Positions 34,857 to 45,134 are shown, counted from the stretch's first letter. The stretch: DNA of 64,000 nt from SZAS-103 sp964449135 (GCA_964449135.1 CAYUXZ010000003.1:1-64000); one strand, 5' to 3'. The notes: generated from the letters alone by a model not told the origin. A program made the numbers and translations.

Positions 34857-36896
34857 ATGCAGCGCACTTCGACACGACGCAACTTCCGATGGATCGCCGC
34901 GGCGATGTCCAGCGCCGCGGCGTTGCTCGTCGCCGCAGCGCACGCGCGTACGCTCGAACTGCACGCAGATTCGTTGCGCTCGCCCGCGGCGACGGCGACC
35001 GGTTTGGACGTGCGGCTGGACTGGCCGGACGGCGCGGCGACCGGAAACCTTCGCCTCGACGCCGATGCGGTGGACGCTTCCGCCTACGGCTATCGCTTCG
35101 ATCGGCTGCATTGGGAATGCCCGCTCGCGCGCGACGGCAAGGGCGGCTGGCGCTGCGAAGGCGTGGTCCGCGCGGGCAAGGGCAAGCCGATGCGCCTTGC
35201 GCTGGCGATCGCGCCGGCCGCGACCACCGCGCGATTGTCGGACGGCAAGAGCGCGCTGGACGTGCAGCGCATCGCAGCCAGTCCGGACGCAACCCGCGTC
35301 GTGCTCGAGCAGGTGCCGGTCGCGTGGCTGCAGGCGTTCGCTTCGACGCTGTGGGCAAACGGCAAGTTGCAGAAAGGCACGCTCGACGGCCGCCTCGATG
35401 CGCGCGTTCCCGCGCGCGGGCCGACGAAATTGAACGGCGCGCTGCAGTTGCGCGGATTGGCGTTCGAGACGCCCGACGGTTCGATCGCCGCCGATGCGAT
35501 CGATGCCGACGCGACGGTGGCCGGCAGCGTGGACGCAGCGCGCAGCGATTTCGGGGCGGACATCACCTTGCACGGCGGCGAACTGCTCGCGGGCGGTTTC
35601 TACGCTGCGCTGCCAAAAACGCCGGTGACCGCGAACCTGCACGCGAACCGGCAGGCGCAGGGCGACTGGAACTTCGACGTCCTGCGCTGGAATGACGGCA
35701 CCGTGTTCGCGGCCGACGCGAGCGCGCGATTCGCGTCGGACTTCGCGTTGCGCGCGCTGGACCTGCGCTTGCGCAGCGACGACCTGGCTCAGGCGCGCGA
35801 CCGCTACCTCAGCGGTTTCCTGGCTCCGGCCGGATTCGGCGACCTGGGTCTGCGCGGCGGCATCGAAGCGCAGGTCGCGATGGACGCAGACGGACTGCGC
35901 AGCGCGTCCGCGCAACTGCACGGCGTGGATGCGGTGGACGGCAAGAACCGCGTCACCGTGCGCGGACTCGACGGCGATCTGCGCTGGACCGCGGATGCGA
36001 CGCCGGTCGCGAGCGCGTTGCGCTGGAACGAGGGCGCGCTCTTCGGCATCGCCTTCGGTCCGGCGCGGATGGCGATGCACAGCGCCTCGCGTTTGCTGCA
36101 ACTCGACGGCGCGACGGAAGTGGCGTTGCTGGGCGGCACGCTGCGTCTCGACAATCTCGACATCGCCGTGCCGGGTGGCGGCAAGGGCACGCGCTACGTG
36201 CTCGGCCTGACCTTGCAGAAGCTGCAGGTTGCGCAACTGACGAAGGTGCTGGGCTGGCCGGCGTTCGGCGGTACCCTCGATGGCACGCTGCCGGCCGCGC
36301 GCTACGAGAACCAGGTGCTGAGTTTCGATGGTGGGCTGACCGCGCAGGTGTTCGGCGGGACGTTGGCGATCGACAAGCTTGCGCTCGAACGTCCGTTCGG
36401 CGCCGATCCCAGCCTGAGTGCGGACCTCGCGATCAAGGGCTTCGACCTGAAGACGCTGACCGGTGCGTTCGGATTCGGGCAGATCACCGGCCGGCTCGAT
36501 GGCCGCGTGCGCGACCTGCGACTGCTCGACTGGACGCCGATCGCGTTCGATGCGGAGCTGCACAGCGACGACCAGGCGCCCGATCGCCGCAGGATCAGCC
36601 AGCGTGCGGTGCGCGACCTGTCAACGGTCGGCGGCGGCGGATTCATCGGCGGGCTGCAGACCCAGGTCCTGCATTTCTTCTCGGAGTTCGGCTACGCGCG
36701 GCTAGGCCTGGCCTGCCGGCTCGCCGACAACGTCTGCCGCATGGACGGAGTCGGTTCAGCCGGCGACGGCTATACAATCGTCGAAGGCTCGGGCCTGCCG
36801 CGCATCTCGGTGGTCGGCTTCGCGCGGCAAGTGGATTGGCCGACCCTGGTCGAGCGCTTGAAATCGGCGACGCAGGGCAACGTCAAGGTGCAATGA
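34857..36896 (+). CDS. ydbH: YdbH-family intermembrane transport protein
   Basis: AsmA-like periplasm-spanning protein; E. coli YdbH works with YnbE and YdbL in phospholipid movement to the outer membrane. Start uncertain: ATG 34857 (MQRTSTRRNFRWIAAAM) gives 679 residues with an N-terminal membrane anchor/signal (AAAMSSAAALLVAAAHA); GTG 34830 and ATG 34839 are alternatives. The middle is long, beta-rich and repetitive (LDLRLRSDDL, VRGLDGDLRW); the C-terminus EFGYARLGLACRLADNVCRM...GSGLPRISVVGFARQVDWP closely resembles YdbH. It overlaps or nearly abuts the YdbL-like gene. Confidence 0.8.
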   Translation: MQRTSTRRNFRWIAAAMSSAAALLVAAAHARTLELHADSLRSPAATATGLDVRLDWPDGAATGNLRLDADAVDASAYGYRFDRLHWECPLARDGKGGWRCEGVVRAGKGKPMRLALAIAPAATTARLSDGKSALDVQRIAASPDATRVVLEQVPVAWLQAFASTLWANGKLQKGTLDGRLDARVPARGPTKLNGALQLRGLAFETPDGSIAADAIDADATVAGSVDAARSDFGADITLHGGELLAGGFYAALPKTPVTANLHANRQAQGDWNFDVLRWNDGTVFAADASARFASDFALRALDLRLRSDDLAQARDRYLSGFLAPAGFGDLGLRGGIEAQVAMDADGLRSASAQLHGVDAVDGKNRVTVRGLDGDLRWTADATPVASALRWNEGALFGIAFGPARMAMHSASRLLQLDGATEVALLGGTLRLDNLDIAVPGGGKGTRYVLGLTLQKLQVAQLTKVLGWPAFGGTLDGTLPAARYENQVLSFDGGLTAQVFGGTLAIDKLALERPFGADPSLSADLAIKGFDLKTLTGAFGFGQITGRLDGRVRDLRLLDWTPIAFDAELHSDDQAPDRRRISQRAVRDLSTVGGGGFIGGLQTQVLHFFSEFGYARLGLACRLADNVCRMDGVGSAGDGYTIVEGSGLPRISVVGFARQVDWPTLVERLKSATQGNVKVQ

Positions 36897-36911
36897 AACA
36901 ACGGACACAAC

Positions 36912-36916
36912 AGGAG
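36912..36916 (+). promoter_or_regulatory. Ribosome-binding site fixing the YdbL-like start
   Basis: AGGAG lies 6 bases before GTG 36923. The alternative in-frame ATG at 36893, which overlaps the ydbH stop, has no such site and would put a hydrophilic tail before the signal peptide. Confidence 0.65.
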
Positions 36917-36922
36917 ATTTCC

Positions 36923-37558
36923 GTGCGCAAACTGCTCCAACACCGCAAACTCGCCGGCGGCCTTGTCGCCGCGCTGCTGCTCGCCGCTTGCGTGACGATC
37001 AACGTGTATTTCCCCGCGGCGCAGGCGCAGCAGGCTGCGAAGGAAATCGTGGACAAGGTGATTCCGCCAGAAGACCAGAAGACGCAGCCGCCCGCGAAGG
37101 ACGACAAGGGACAACAGCCGAACGAGCAGCCCCAGCCGGAGAAGAAATCGCCGGCGCTGAGCCTGCTCTCGCTGGTCATTCCCGATGCGCAGGCGCAGTC
37201 CGCGCCGGACATCAACATCAAGACGCCGGCGATCCAGGCGATCGTGGAACGGCTGGCGCAGCGGTTCTCCTCTTCGCTGCAGCCGGCATTCGACGCGGGT
37301 GCGCTGGGTTTCACCAAGGACGCCATGATCAGCGTGCGCGACGCCACGAAGGTCGCGCTCAAGGACCGCGTTTCGGTGAACCAGGCCGTGGCCGACGACA
37401 ACCGCGACCGCAACACCCTGTATCGCGAGATCGCGGTCGCCAACGGTCATCCCGAATGGGAAACGCAGATCCGCGAGACCTTCGCGAAACAGTGGGTCGC
37501 GAGCGCGCACGCGGGCTGGTGGTACCAGGATTCCTCGGGCGCGTGGAAGCAGAAGTGA
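36923..37558 (+). CDS. ydbL: YdbL-family (DUF1318) lipoprotein
   Basis: Probable periplasmic partner of YdbH. GTG 36923 gives 211 residues: signal peptide RKLLQHRKLAGGLVAALLLAAC with a lipobox Cys near residue 23, then VTINVYFPAAQAQQAAKEIV, a Pro/Gln/Lys-rich linker, and the DUF1318 domain (about 95-211) ending REIAVANGHPEWETQIRETF and WWYQDSSGAWKQK. E. coli has a separate small lipoprotein YnbE (C...ITINMNVK) and a YdbL without lipobox. Here a YnbE-like lipidated N-terminus and a YdbL domain are in one chain, and no separate ynbE is seen. Confidence 0.82.
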   Translation: MRKLLQHRKLAGGLVAALLLAACVTINVYFPAAQAQQAAKEIVDKVIPPEDQKTQPPAKDDKGQQPNEQPQPEKKSPALSLLSLVIPDAQAQSAPDINIKTPAIQAIVERLAQRFSSSLQPAFDAGALGFTKDAMISVRDATKVALKDRVSVNQAVADDNRDRNTLYREIAVANGHPEWETQIRETFAKQWVASAHAGWWYQDSSGAWKQK

Positions 37559-37687
37559 TCCGAGCGCCTGTTTGATCCATTGTGGGCTCCGGGCTGGAAG
37601 TTGCTCCTGCACTTCCAGCATTGCTGCCATCCATGGCGGTCAGATGCGACAATCCGCATCCCGTTCGTCCCATATGAACCGCAATCC

Positions 37688-39028
37688 GTGGCCCGAGGCA
37701 ACCGTTTTTCCCGCGACCCCTTCGAAGCGACGATCTCCGACCTGAGCCACGACGGTCGCGGCGTCGCGCGCCGCGAGGGCAAGGCCGTATTCGTGCGCGG
37801 CGCGCTGCCGGACGAGCGCGTGATCGCGCAGCAGACCGCGAAGCACCGGCATTTCGACGAGGCGTCGGCGGTCGAGGTACTTGAGGCCTCGCCGGATCGC
37901 GTCGTCCCGCGTTGCGCGCATTTCGGCCAGTGCTCGGGCTGCGTGCTGCAGCATCTGGATGCGGGCAGGCAGATCGAAGCCAAGCAGACGGTGCTGCTGG
38001 AAAACCTCGAGCGCATCGGCCACGTCAAGCCCGAACGCGTGCTGCTGCCGCTGACCGACGCTCCCTGGGGCTATCGCCGCAAGGGCCGGCTGTCGGTGCG
38101 CTACGTGGCGAAAAAGGAACGCACCCTGGTCGGATTCCGCGAGGACGATCCGCGCTTCGTCGCCGACATCCGGCATTGCCACACCGTCGTGCCGGCGATC
38201 GGCACGAAGATCGGCGCGATCGCGGAAATGATCGATACGCTGGAAGGCAAGCGCGACATTCCGCAGATCGAGTTCATCGTCGGGGACGACGTGACGCGCG
38301 CGGACGGCCGAGTCGCGCTGGTGTTCCGGCACCTGCAGCCGTTGTCGGAATCCGACCGCGCAATCCTGATCGAGTTTGCGAAAGCCAGCGATTTCACGGT
38401 ATTGCTGCAGCCCGGCGGCGTGGATTCGGTGCGCCCGTTGTGGCCCGAGGAGGGCGTCGCGCTCGAGTTCCTGCTGCCGGAATACGATCTGAAGGTCGCG
38501 TTCCGGCCGCTGGACTTCATCCAGGTCAACGCCGGCATGAACGCGAAGATGATCGCGCGTGCGCTCGAACTGCTGGCCCCCGAACCGGACCAGCGCATCC
38601 TCGACCTGTTCTGCGGCTTGGGGAATTTCACCCTGCCGATCGCGCGTCGCGTCGCCGAAGTCGTCGGCGTGGAAGGCGAGGCCGGTCTGGTCGCGCGAGC
38701 GCGCGAGAACGCACAACGCAACGGCATCGCGAACGCGCTCTTCCACGCGGCCGATCTCGCCTCCGACCTCGCGCACGAGCCATGGATGGGGGAGCGCTTC
38801 GATGCACTGCTGATCGATCCGCCGCGCTCGGGCGCCGAGGCGCTGCTGCCGCAGCTGCCGCTGAAGAAGATCGATCGCATCGTCTACGTGTCCTGCCATC
38901 CGGGCTCGCTCGCTCGCGACGCGGGTTTCCTCGTGCGGGAACGCGGCTACGCGCTGCGCGCCGCGGGGGTGATGGACATGTTCCCGCACACCGCGCACGT
39001 CGAAAGCATCGCCTTGTTCGAGCGCTGA
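37688..39028 (+). CDS. rlmD: 23S rRNA (uracil-1939-C5)-methyltransferase RlmD
   Basis: SAM-dependent RNA methyltransferase with a 4Fe-4S cluster. GTG 37688 gives 446 residues starting VARGNRFSRDPFEATI; the frame is open further upstream without family similarity. A TRAM domain comes first (ISDLSHDGRGVARREGKAVFV), the cluster ligands are in CAHFGQCSGC and DIRHCH, the SAM motif is LDLFCGLGNFTLPIAR, and the catalytic Cys is in VYVSCHPGSLARD. A one-base gap separates it from the CYTH gene. Confidence 0.94.
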   Translation: MARGNRFSRDPFEATISDLSHDGRGVARREGKAVFVRGALPDERVIAQQTAKHRHFDEASAVEVLEASPDRVVPRCAHFGQCSGCVLQHLDAGRQIEAKQTVLLENLERIGHVKPERVLLPLTDAPWGYRRKGRLSVRYVAKKERTLVGFREDDPRFVADIRHCHTVVPAIGTKIGAIAEMIDTLEGKRDIPQIEFIVGDDVTRADGRVALVFRHLQPLSESDRAILIEFAKASDFTVLLQPGGVDSVRPLWPEEGVALEFLLPEYDLKVAFRPLDFIQVNAGMNAKMIARALELLAPEPDQRILDLFCGLGNFTLPIARRVAEVVGVEGEAGLVARARENAQRNGIANALFHAADLASDLAHEPWMGERFDALLIDPPRSGAEALLPQLPLKKIDRIVYVSCHPGSLARDAGFLVRERGYALRAAGVMDMFPHTAHVESIALFER

Positions 39029-39029
39029 G

Positions 39030-39533
39030 ATGGGCATCGAAATCGAACGCAAATTTTTGGTGATGGATGACCGCTGGCGCAGCCGCGTCGAAAAGTCCGT
39101 GCGCATGGCGCAGGGTTATCTCAACGACCTCGCCGCGGTGTCCGAGGGTGCACAGAAGGCTTCGGTGCGCGTGCGCATTGCCGGCCACGAGGCTTTTCTC
39201 AACCTCAAGTCGCGCGAACTCGGCCACACTCGCCAGGAATTCGACTATCCGATACCGGCCGCGGACGCGGAAGCGCTGCTGGAACTCTGCGTCGGCGGCC
39301 TGATCGACAAGACGCGTCATTACGTCCGCCACGCCGGTTTCCTATGGGAGATCGACGAGTTCGCCGGCATGAACGCCGGCCTGATCGTCGCCGAGATCGA
39401 ACTGCCCAGCGCCGACGCCGCGTTCGACAAGCCCGAATGGGTCGGACGGGAAGTCACCGACGAGCCGCGCTATTACAATCTCGCCTTGGCGCAGCGGCCG
39501 TATGCGCAGTGGCTTCCCGAGGAGAAGGTCTGA
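39030..39533 (+). CDS. CYTH-domain protein (putative inorganic triphosphatase/adenylate cyclase class IV fold)
   Basis: 167 residues starting with the CYTH hallmark EIERKFLV (ExExK). Further tunnel residues are visible in QKASVRVRIAG, LNLKSRELGHTRQEFDYPI and HYVRHAGFLWEIDEFAG. Small bacterial CYTH proteins hydrolyse inorganic triphosphate; some make cAMP. Length and lack of a CHAD domain fit a simple triphosphatase. It shares one base with nagZ (TGATG). Confidence 0.88.
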   Translation: MGIEIERKFLVMDDRWRSRVEKSVRMAQGYLNDLAAVSEGAQKASVRVRIAGHEAFLNLKSRELGHTRQEFDYPIPAADAEALLELCVGGLIDKTRHYVRHAGFLWEIDEFAGMNAGLIVAEIELPSADAAFDKPEWVGREVTDEPRYYNLALAQRPYAQWLPEEKV

Positions 39534-40537
39534 TGCTGGTGATCGGAATCGCCGGAACGGTGCTGGATTCGGCCGAGCGCGAATGGCTGCGGCACCCGGC
39601 GGTCGGCGGCGTGATCCTGTTCACGCGCAATTTCGAATCGCGCGAGCAGGTAACCGCGCTCGCAGCTGAAATCCGTGCCGCGGCACCGCGCCCGCAATTG
39701 CTGTGCGTGGACCAGGAAGGCGGGCGCGTGCAGCGCTTCCGCAACGGTTTCGCGGCGCTGCCGTCGCTGGACGGATTCGACGCGATGTATCGACGCGATA
39801 CCGACGCCGCACTCACGCTGGCCGAAGAACACGCCTGGTTGATGGCCAGCGAAATCCGCGCGCTGGACGTGGACCTGAGCTTCGCGCCGGTCGTCGACCT
39901 CGGACAAGGCAACCGCGCGATCGGCGATCGCGCGTTCTCGCCCGAGCCGCGCGTCGTCGCCGATCTGGCGCGCGCCTACGTGCGCGGCATGCACGCGGCG
40001 GGCATGGCCGCGACGCTCAAGCATTTCCCCGGCCATGGTTCGGTACTCGAGGACACGCACCATGACGCGGCGATCGATCCGCGCTCGCTGGATACGATCC
40101 GCGCCGAGGATCTGGCGCCCTTCGCAGCGGGAATCGAAGCAGGCGCGGAAGCGATGATGCTCGCGCATGTGACCTATCCGGCGGTCGCGCCCGAGCCGGC
40201 GGGCTATTCGCCGCGCTGGATCGGCGACATCCTCCGCCGCGAGATGGGATTTCGCGGCGTGGTGTTCTCCGACGACATCGGCATGGCCGCGGCCGAATCG
40301 GCGGGCGGCGTCGGTGCACGCATCGCCGCGCACCTCGACGCGGGCTGCGACGCGGTGCTGGTCTGTTCGCCGCAGCTCGTTCCCGACGCGCTCGCGGCGA
40401 TGGATGCGCGACCGACGCCGAATCCCGACGCGCTGGCATCGCTGTTCGGACGCGGGCGCACCGACTGGGACGCCTTGCAGTCCGACCCGCGTCATGCGGG
40501 TGCGCTCGCGCGCGTCACCGGCGATGAGGTAGCCTGA
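39533..40537 (+). CDS. nagZ: Beta-N-acetylhexosaminidase (cytosolic muropeptide recycling)
   Basis: NagZ removes GlcNAc from anhydro-muropeptides in the cytoplasm. ATG 39533 gives 334 residues. GH3 features: CVDQEGGRVQRFR near 60, the catalytic loop KHFPGHGSVLEDTHHDAA with the acid/base His, and the nucleophile Asp in GVVFSDDIGM. No signal peptide. Start fused to the CYTH stop; hpt follows 4 bases later. Confidence 0.95.
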   Translation: MLVIGIAGTVLDSAEREWLRHPAVGGVILFTRNFESREQVTALAAEIRAAAPRPQLLCVDQEGGRVQRFRNGFAALPSLDGFDAMYRRDTDAALTLAEEHAWLMASEIRALDVDLSFAPVVDLGQGNRAIGDRAFSPEPRVVADLARAYVRGMHAAGMAATLKHFPGHGSVLEDTHHDAAIDPRSLDTIRAEDLAPFAAGIEAGAEAMMLAHVTYPAVAPEPAGYSPRWIGDILRREMGFRGVVFSDDIGMAAAESAGGVGARIAAHLDAGCDAVLVCSPQLVPDALAAMDARPTPNPDALASLFGRGRTDWDALQSDPRHAGALARVTGDEVA

Positions 40538-40541
40538 CCCC

Positions 40542-41108
40542 ATGTCCGACAACCATGACCTCGCCGCCGCGCTCACGCGCTCCGACTTGTTGTTCGACCG
40601 CGCCGTGGTCGACGGCGCGATCTCCCGTGTCGCTGCAGCGATCCGCGACGACTATGTCGGCCGACGCCCCGTGCTGCTGACGGTGATGCACGGTGGAATG
40701 ATCTTTGCGTCCGAACTCGCGCTCGCGATAGGTGCTCGTGGCGGGTTGGATCTGGATTTCGATTTTCTGCACGCGACGCGCTATCGCGGACTGACTTCCG
40801 GCTCAACGCTGGAATGGAAGCATCGGCCGGCGACGCCGCTGCGCGGACGCCACGTGCTGATCGCCGACGACATCCTCGACGAGGGCTATACGCTGGATGC
40901 GGTGCGATCGTGGTGCCGCGAGCAGGGCGCGGCCGACGTGCGCATCGCGGTACTCGCTTGGAAACGGCACGGACGCGGTGTGCCCGATCTCGTCGCGGAT
41001 TACGTCGGCCTGGAAGTTCCCGATCGCTACGTCTTCGGTTTCGGAATGGATTACCACGAACAGGGCCGCAACCTGCCGGCGATCTACGCCCTGGGGGATG
41101 AAACGTGA
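40542..41108 (+). CDS. hpt: Hypoxanthine-guanine phosphoribosyltransferase
   Basis: Purine salvage enzyme making IMP or GMP. 188 residues; the PRPP-binding motif is HVLIADDILDEGYTLDAV and the flexible-loop/base region FDFLHATRYRGLTSGSTLEW. The C-terminal YVGLEVPDRYVFGFGMDYHEQGRNLP is typical of the Hpt/HGPRT family. Overlaps the phosphorylase gene by 4 bases, suggesting hypoxanthine released there is recycled here. Confidence 0.93.
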   Translation: MSDNHDLAAALTRSDLLFDRAVVDGAISRVAAAIRDDYVGRRPVLLTVMHGGMIFASELALAIGARGGLDLDFDFLHATRYRGLTSGSTLEWKHRPATPLRGRHVLIADDILDEGYTLDAVRSWCREQGAADVRIAVLAWKRHGRGVPDLVADYVGLEVPDRYVFGFGMDYHEQGRNLPAIYALGDET

Positions 41109-41875
41109 ACTTGCGCGACATCGGCACGGTCGCGTTGGCGGTGATCGGCGGCACCGGCCTGTACAAGCTGGCCGCACTGAAGGACGAAAAGGCGATGACC
41201 GCCGCCACGCCCTATGGCATGCCATCGGGGCCGGTGCGCGTCGGCATCTTCGAAGGCCATCGCATCGCCTTCCTCGCGCGCCACGGCGAGGAACATTCGC
41301 TGCCGCCGCATCGCGTGAACTATCGCGCGAACCTCTGGCTGCTCAAGGAACTCGGCGTACGGCGCGTGCTCGCCGTCAACGCGGTCGGCGGCATCACCGA
41401 ACGCTACGGCCCGTGCGCGATCGGTGTGCCGAACCAGATCATCGACTACACCTGGGGTCGCGCGATGACGTTCTGGGACGAGACGGATAGTGAGCCGCTG
41501 CATGTGGACATGACCGATCCCTACACGCCGTCGCTGCGCACCGCGTTGCTCGCCGCCGCAGGTTCGGCGGGCATCCCGGTCGTCGATGGCGGCTGCTACG
41601 GCGCGACGCAAGGGCCGCGCCTGGAAACGAAGGCCGAGATCGAGCGCCTGCGCCGTGACGGCTGCGACCTCGTCGGCATGACCGGAATGCCCGAAGCCGG
41701 CCTCGCGCGCGAACTCGGACTCGAATACGCATCGGTCGCTTTGGTCGCGAACTGGGCCGCCGGATGCGGCGACGCGCGCGAGATCACGATGGACGAAGTC
41801 CTCGCGAATCTGGATCGCGCGACCGCGCAGCTGCCCAGATTGATCGCCGCGCTGCTTGCAGCGTCGAGTACGTGA
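41105..41875 (+). CDS. S-methyl-5'-thioinosine phosphorylase
   Basis: Nucleoside phosphorylase family 2. GTG start; 256 residues. LAVIGGTGLYKLAALK, FLARHGEEHSLPPHRVNYRANLW and GATQGPRLETKAEIERLRRDGCDLVGMTGMPEAGLARELG are family motifs. In Pseudomonas the homologue prefers methylthioinosine over methylthioadenosine; overlap with hpt, which takes up hypoxanthine, favours that role here. MTAP or purine nucleoside phosphorylase activity cannot be excluded. Confidence 0.87.
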   Translation: MNLRDIGTVALAVIGGTGLYKLAALKDEKAMTAATPYGMPSGPVRVGIFEGHRIAFLARHGEEHSLPPHRVNYRANLWLLKELGVRRVLAVNAVGGITERYGPCAIGVPNQIIDYTWGRAMTFWDETDSEPLHVDMTDPYTPSLRTALLAAAGSAGIPVVDGGCYGATQGPRLETKAEIERLRRDGCDLVGMTGMPEAGLARELGLEYASVALVANWAAGCGDAREITMDEVLANLDRATAQLPRLIAALLAASST

Positions 41876-41882
41876 GTCCCGC

Positions 41883-42536
41883 ATGAGCGCGTCGGAAACC
41901 TATCGCAACGGCGGCGCGGACCTGATCCGCGGACTGCTCTCGCCTGAAGTCGCGAACGCGCTGGCGCGGCAGATCGCGATCGGCGTTGCGCAGGGCGGCA
42001 CGCGCTGGCTGGTGCCGCCGAGCATCGGCAGCAAGCCCTGCTATGAAGTCTCGTGCATGGAATGGCCGGTGCTGCTGACCTTCCTCTGGGGCATGACGCC
42101 GCGGATCGAGGAGATCGCCGGCGTGCGCCTGCTGCCGACCTACAGTTATTTCCGCACGTACCAGCGCGGCGACATCTGCCGCATCCACGCGGACCGCCCG
42201 GCGTGCGAGCATTCGTTGTCGCTGACACTCGCCTACGCCGATGGCCTCGCGTGGGCGCTCGAGGTCGCGAATCAGCCGGTGCGCGAGCACCAGCGGCAGA
42301 CGCTGCGCGGCGACGACGACTTCGGCGACGAGGCGCATTCCGCGCTCGAGATGCAGCCCGGCGATGGCGTGGTCTATCGCGGCTACGACTACCGCCACGG
42401 CCGCACGACGCCGAACCCGAACCGCTGGTCAGCGCACCTGTTCATGCACTGGGTCGATCGCGACGGCCCCTACCACGACCAGATCTTCGACGGCAAGCCG
42501 CTGAGCGGGCCGGCGGATTTCCGTTTTCCCGGATAG
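41883..42536 (+). CDS. Predicted 2-oxoglutarate/Fe(II)-dependent oxygenase
   Basis: Uncharacterised 217-residue protein, ATG 41883. The double-stranded beta-helix pattern is suggested by HAD (His102, Asp104) in GDICRIHADRPACEHSLSLTLAY, a distal His172 in GYDYRHGRTTP and the following Arg181/His185, fitting an HxD...H iron site with a 2OG-binding Arg. The substrate is unknown. It begins 7 bases after the phosphorylase gene and probably shares its transcript; a link to methylthio-nucleoside salvage would be speculation. Confidence 0.68.
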   Translation: MSASETYRNGGADLIRGLLSPEVANALARQIAIGVAQGGTRWLVPPSIGSKPCYEVSCMEWPVLLTFLWGMTPRIEEIAGVRLLPTYSYFRTYQRGDICRIHADRPACEHSLSLTLAYADGLAWALEVANQPVREHQRQTLRGDDDFGDEAHSALEMQPGDGVVYRGYDYRHGRTTPNPNRWSAHLFMHWVDRDGPYHDQIFDGKPLSGPADFRFPG

Positions 42537-42584
42537 CCATCGCGCGTTTGCGCTAGGATGGACCGCACAAACGCGGAGGACGGT

Positions 42585-43796
42585 ATGCACCGGCGAATGC
42601 GCGTTTATTCGGCAGTGTTTTTTCTGCTCGTCGCGACGCCGGCGTTCGCCGATGCGGTCAGCGACGCGGCCAGCGTCGCGCGATCGATCCACGCGCAGCT
42701 GATCGCAACGAAAGCGCAGGCCGCCAAGGCGTACGGCCCGGCCCGGGATTCGATGAAAGCCAGCGCCGACGCGATGAAGTCGGCGGACGATGCGCGCGCG
42801 CACGCGCTCGCGGCGATCAAGGCCGCCGACGCGGTTGCCGAAAGCGCGAAGACCGCTACTGCGAAGGCCGCCGAGGCCCAATCCCATGCCGACGCAGCGG
42901 AAGCCGCCGCGGCCGCGCACGATTGCGCGAAAGCGAAAGCCGAAGCGGCCGCAGCGGCCGATGCCTACGCCGCTGCGAACGATGCCTACAAGTCCGCATA
43001 CGCCGCGAAGGATCAGGCAGCGTCGGAGGCCGCGCAGGCCGACGGCCCTGCGCGCGCGGCGGACGCCGCGGCAAGGAAGGCGCTCGACCTCGCACGCACC
43101 GCGCATGCGGCAGTCGATGCCGCCGACAAGATCGCCGAAGCCGCAGCGAATGCGTTCGCTGCCGCGTTCGGCAAGCCGCTGACGATGTCGGACGTGGGCA
43201 AGTCCACCAAGGACGGCAGCATTCCCTGGTCGGAAGCGACCTACCCGTACGAGCAGGCCGCGAGCGGCGACGTGCAGGACGCGAACACCGCGGTCGGCGA
43301 CGCCGAAACCGCTGCGGAAAACGCCGGATTCGATGCGCAGGATGCGATCCGCGCCGCGCGCTTTGCTGCGCGTGCGGTCAAAGCCGCCCATGCTGCAGTC
43401 GCCCGCAATGCCGCGTCCGTGCGGCAGGCGACCAAGGCCGCGAACGATGCCCAGGACGCGAGCGAACGCGCGCAAAAAGCGGCTGCGGGTTGCAAGCCAG
43501 CCTACGTCTGCGACTGCAATTGCGACGATGTGGACCGCTACAACCAGGGTCTGTTCACCGGCGACAAGGCCGCGGTCGAATGCGTGCAATGGTGCGTCAA
43601 GCAGGACCGTTGCCCGCCGCCGCGCACCAGCCGCAAGCACAAGGGCAACGAGCTGAAGAACGCGCTGATCAACCTGGGCATCGACAAGGCGATGCGCAAG
43701 GACGACAAGCGCGACGACCGCGACCGCAAGGATCAGAACGACGATCAGCAACACCGCAACGACACGCCCCAGAACGACGACTATCCAAGCCATTGA
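42585..43796 (+). CDS. Secreted Ala-rich helical protein with a Cys-rich patch
   Basis: Unrecognised 403-residue protein. ATG 42585 follows GGAGGA with good spacing. A signal peptide (VYSAVFFLLVATPAFA) ends near residue 22. Residues about 25-300 are an almost continuous Ala/Asp/Lys/Ala helix with no Pro except a short break near TMSDVGKSTKDGSIPW. A compact patch follows with seven Cys at about 303, 309, 311, 313, 333, 337 and 343, then a very polar tail rich in Asp, Lys, Arg, Asn and Gln. It looks like a periplasmic or secreted coiled coil with disulfides or bound metal. Composition alone gives no function. Confidence 0.75.
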   Translation: MHRRMRVYSAVFFLLVATPAFADAVSDAASVARSIHAQLIATKAQAAKAYGPARDSMKASADAMKSADDARAHALAAIKAADAVAESAKTATAKAAEAQSHADAAEAAAAAHDCAKAKAEAAAAADAYAAANDAYKSAYAAKDQAASEAAQADGPARAADAAARKALDLARTAHAAVDAADKIAEAAANAFAAAFGKPLTMSDVGKSTKDGSIPWSEATYPYEQAASGDVQDANTAVGDAETAAENAGFDAQDAIRAARFAARAVKAAHAAVARNAASVRQATKAANDAQDASERAQKAAAGCKPAYVCDCNCDDVDRYNQGLFTGDKAAVECVQWCVKQDRCPPPRTSRKHKGNELKNALINLGIDKAMRKDDKRDDRDRKDQNDDQQHRNDTPQNDDYPSH

Positions 43797-43830
43797 ATCC
43801 ACGTAGTGGAAACGTGCGCACGCACAGAAA

Positions 43831-43856
43831 AAGCCGGGATCCGAAGATCCCGGCTT
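43831..43856 (-). terminator. Terminator of rtcB, bidirectional
   Basis: AAGCCGGGATC (43831-43841), CGAA, GATCCCGGCTT (43846-43856): a perfect 11-base-pair stem. On the minus strand the loop is TTCG, closed by C-G, and the stem ends in a T-rich tract (CTTTTTC), so it terminates rtcB. For the plus-strand gene it has the stem but no T-run. Confidence 0.85.
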
Positions 43857-43886
43857 GGCTTGCTCGATCGAGTGAAGCAGGGTCGA

Positions 43887-45113
<1,227 letters not shown>

Positions 45114-45134
45114 GTCTTCCGATTCCTTGAAAAT

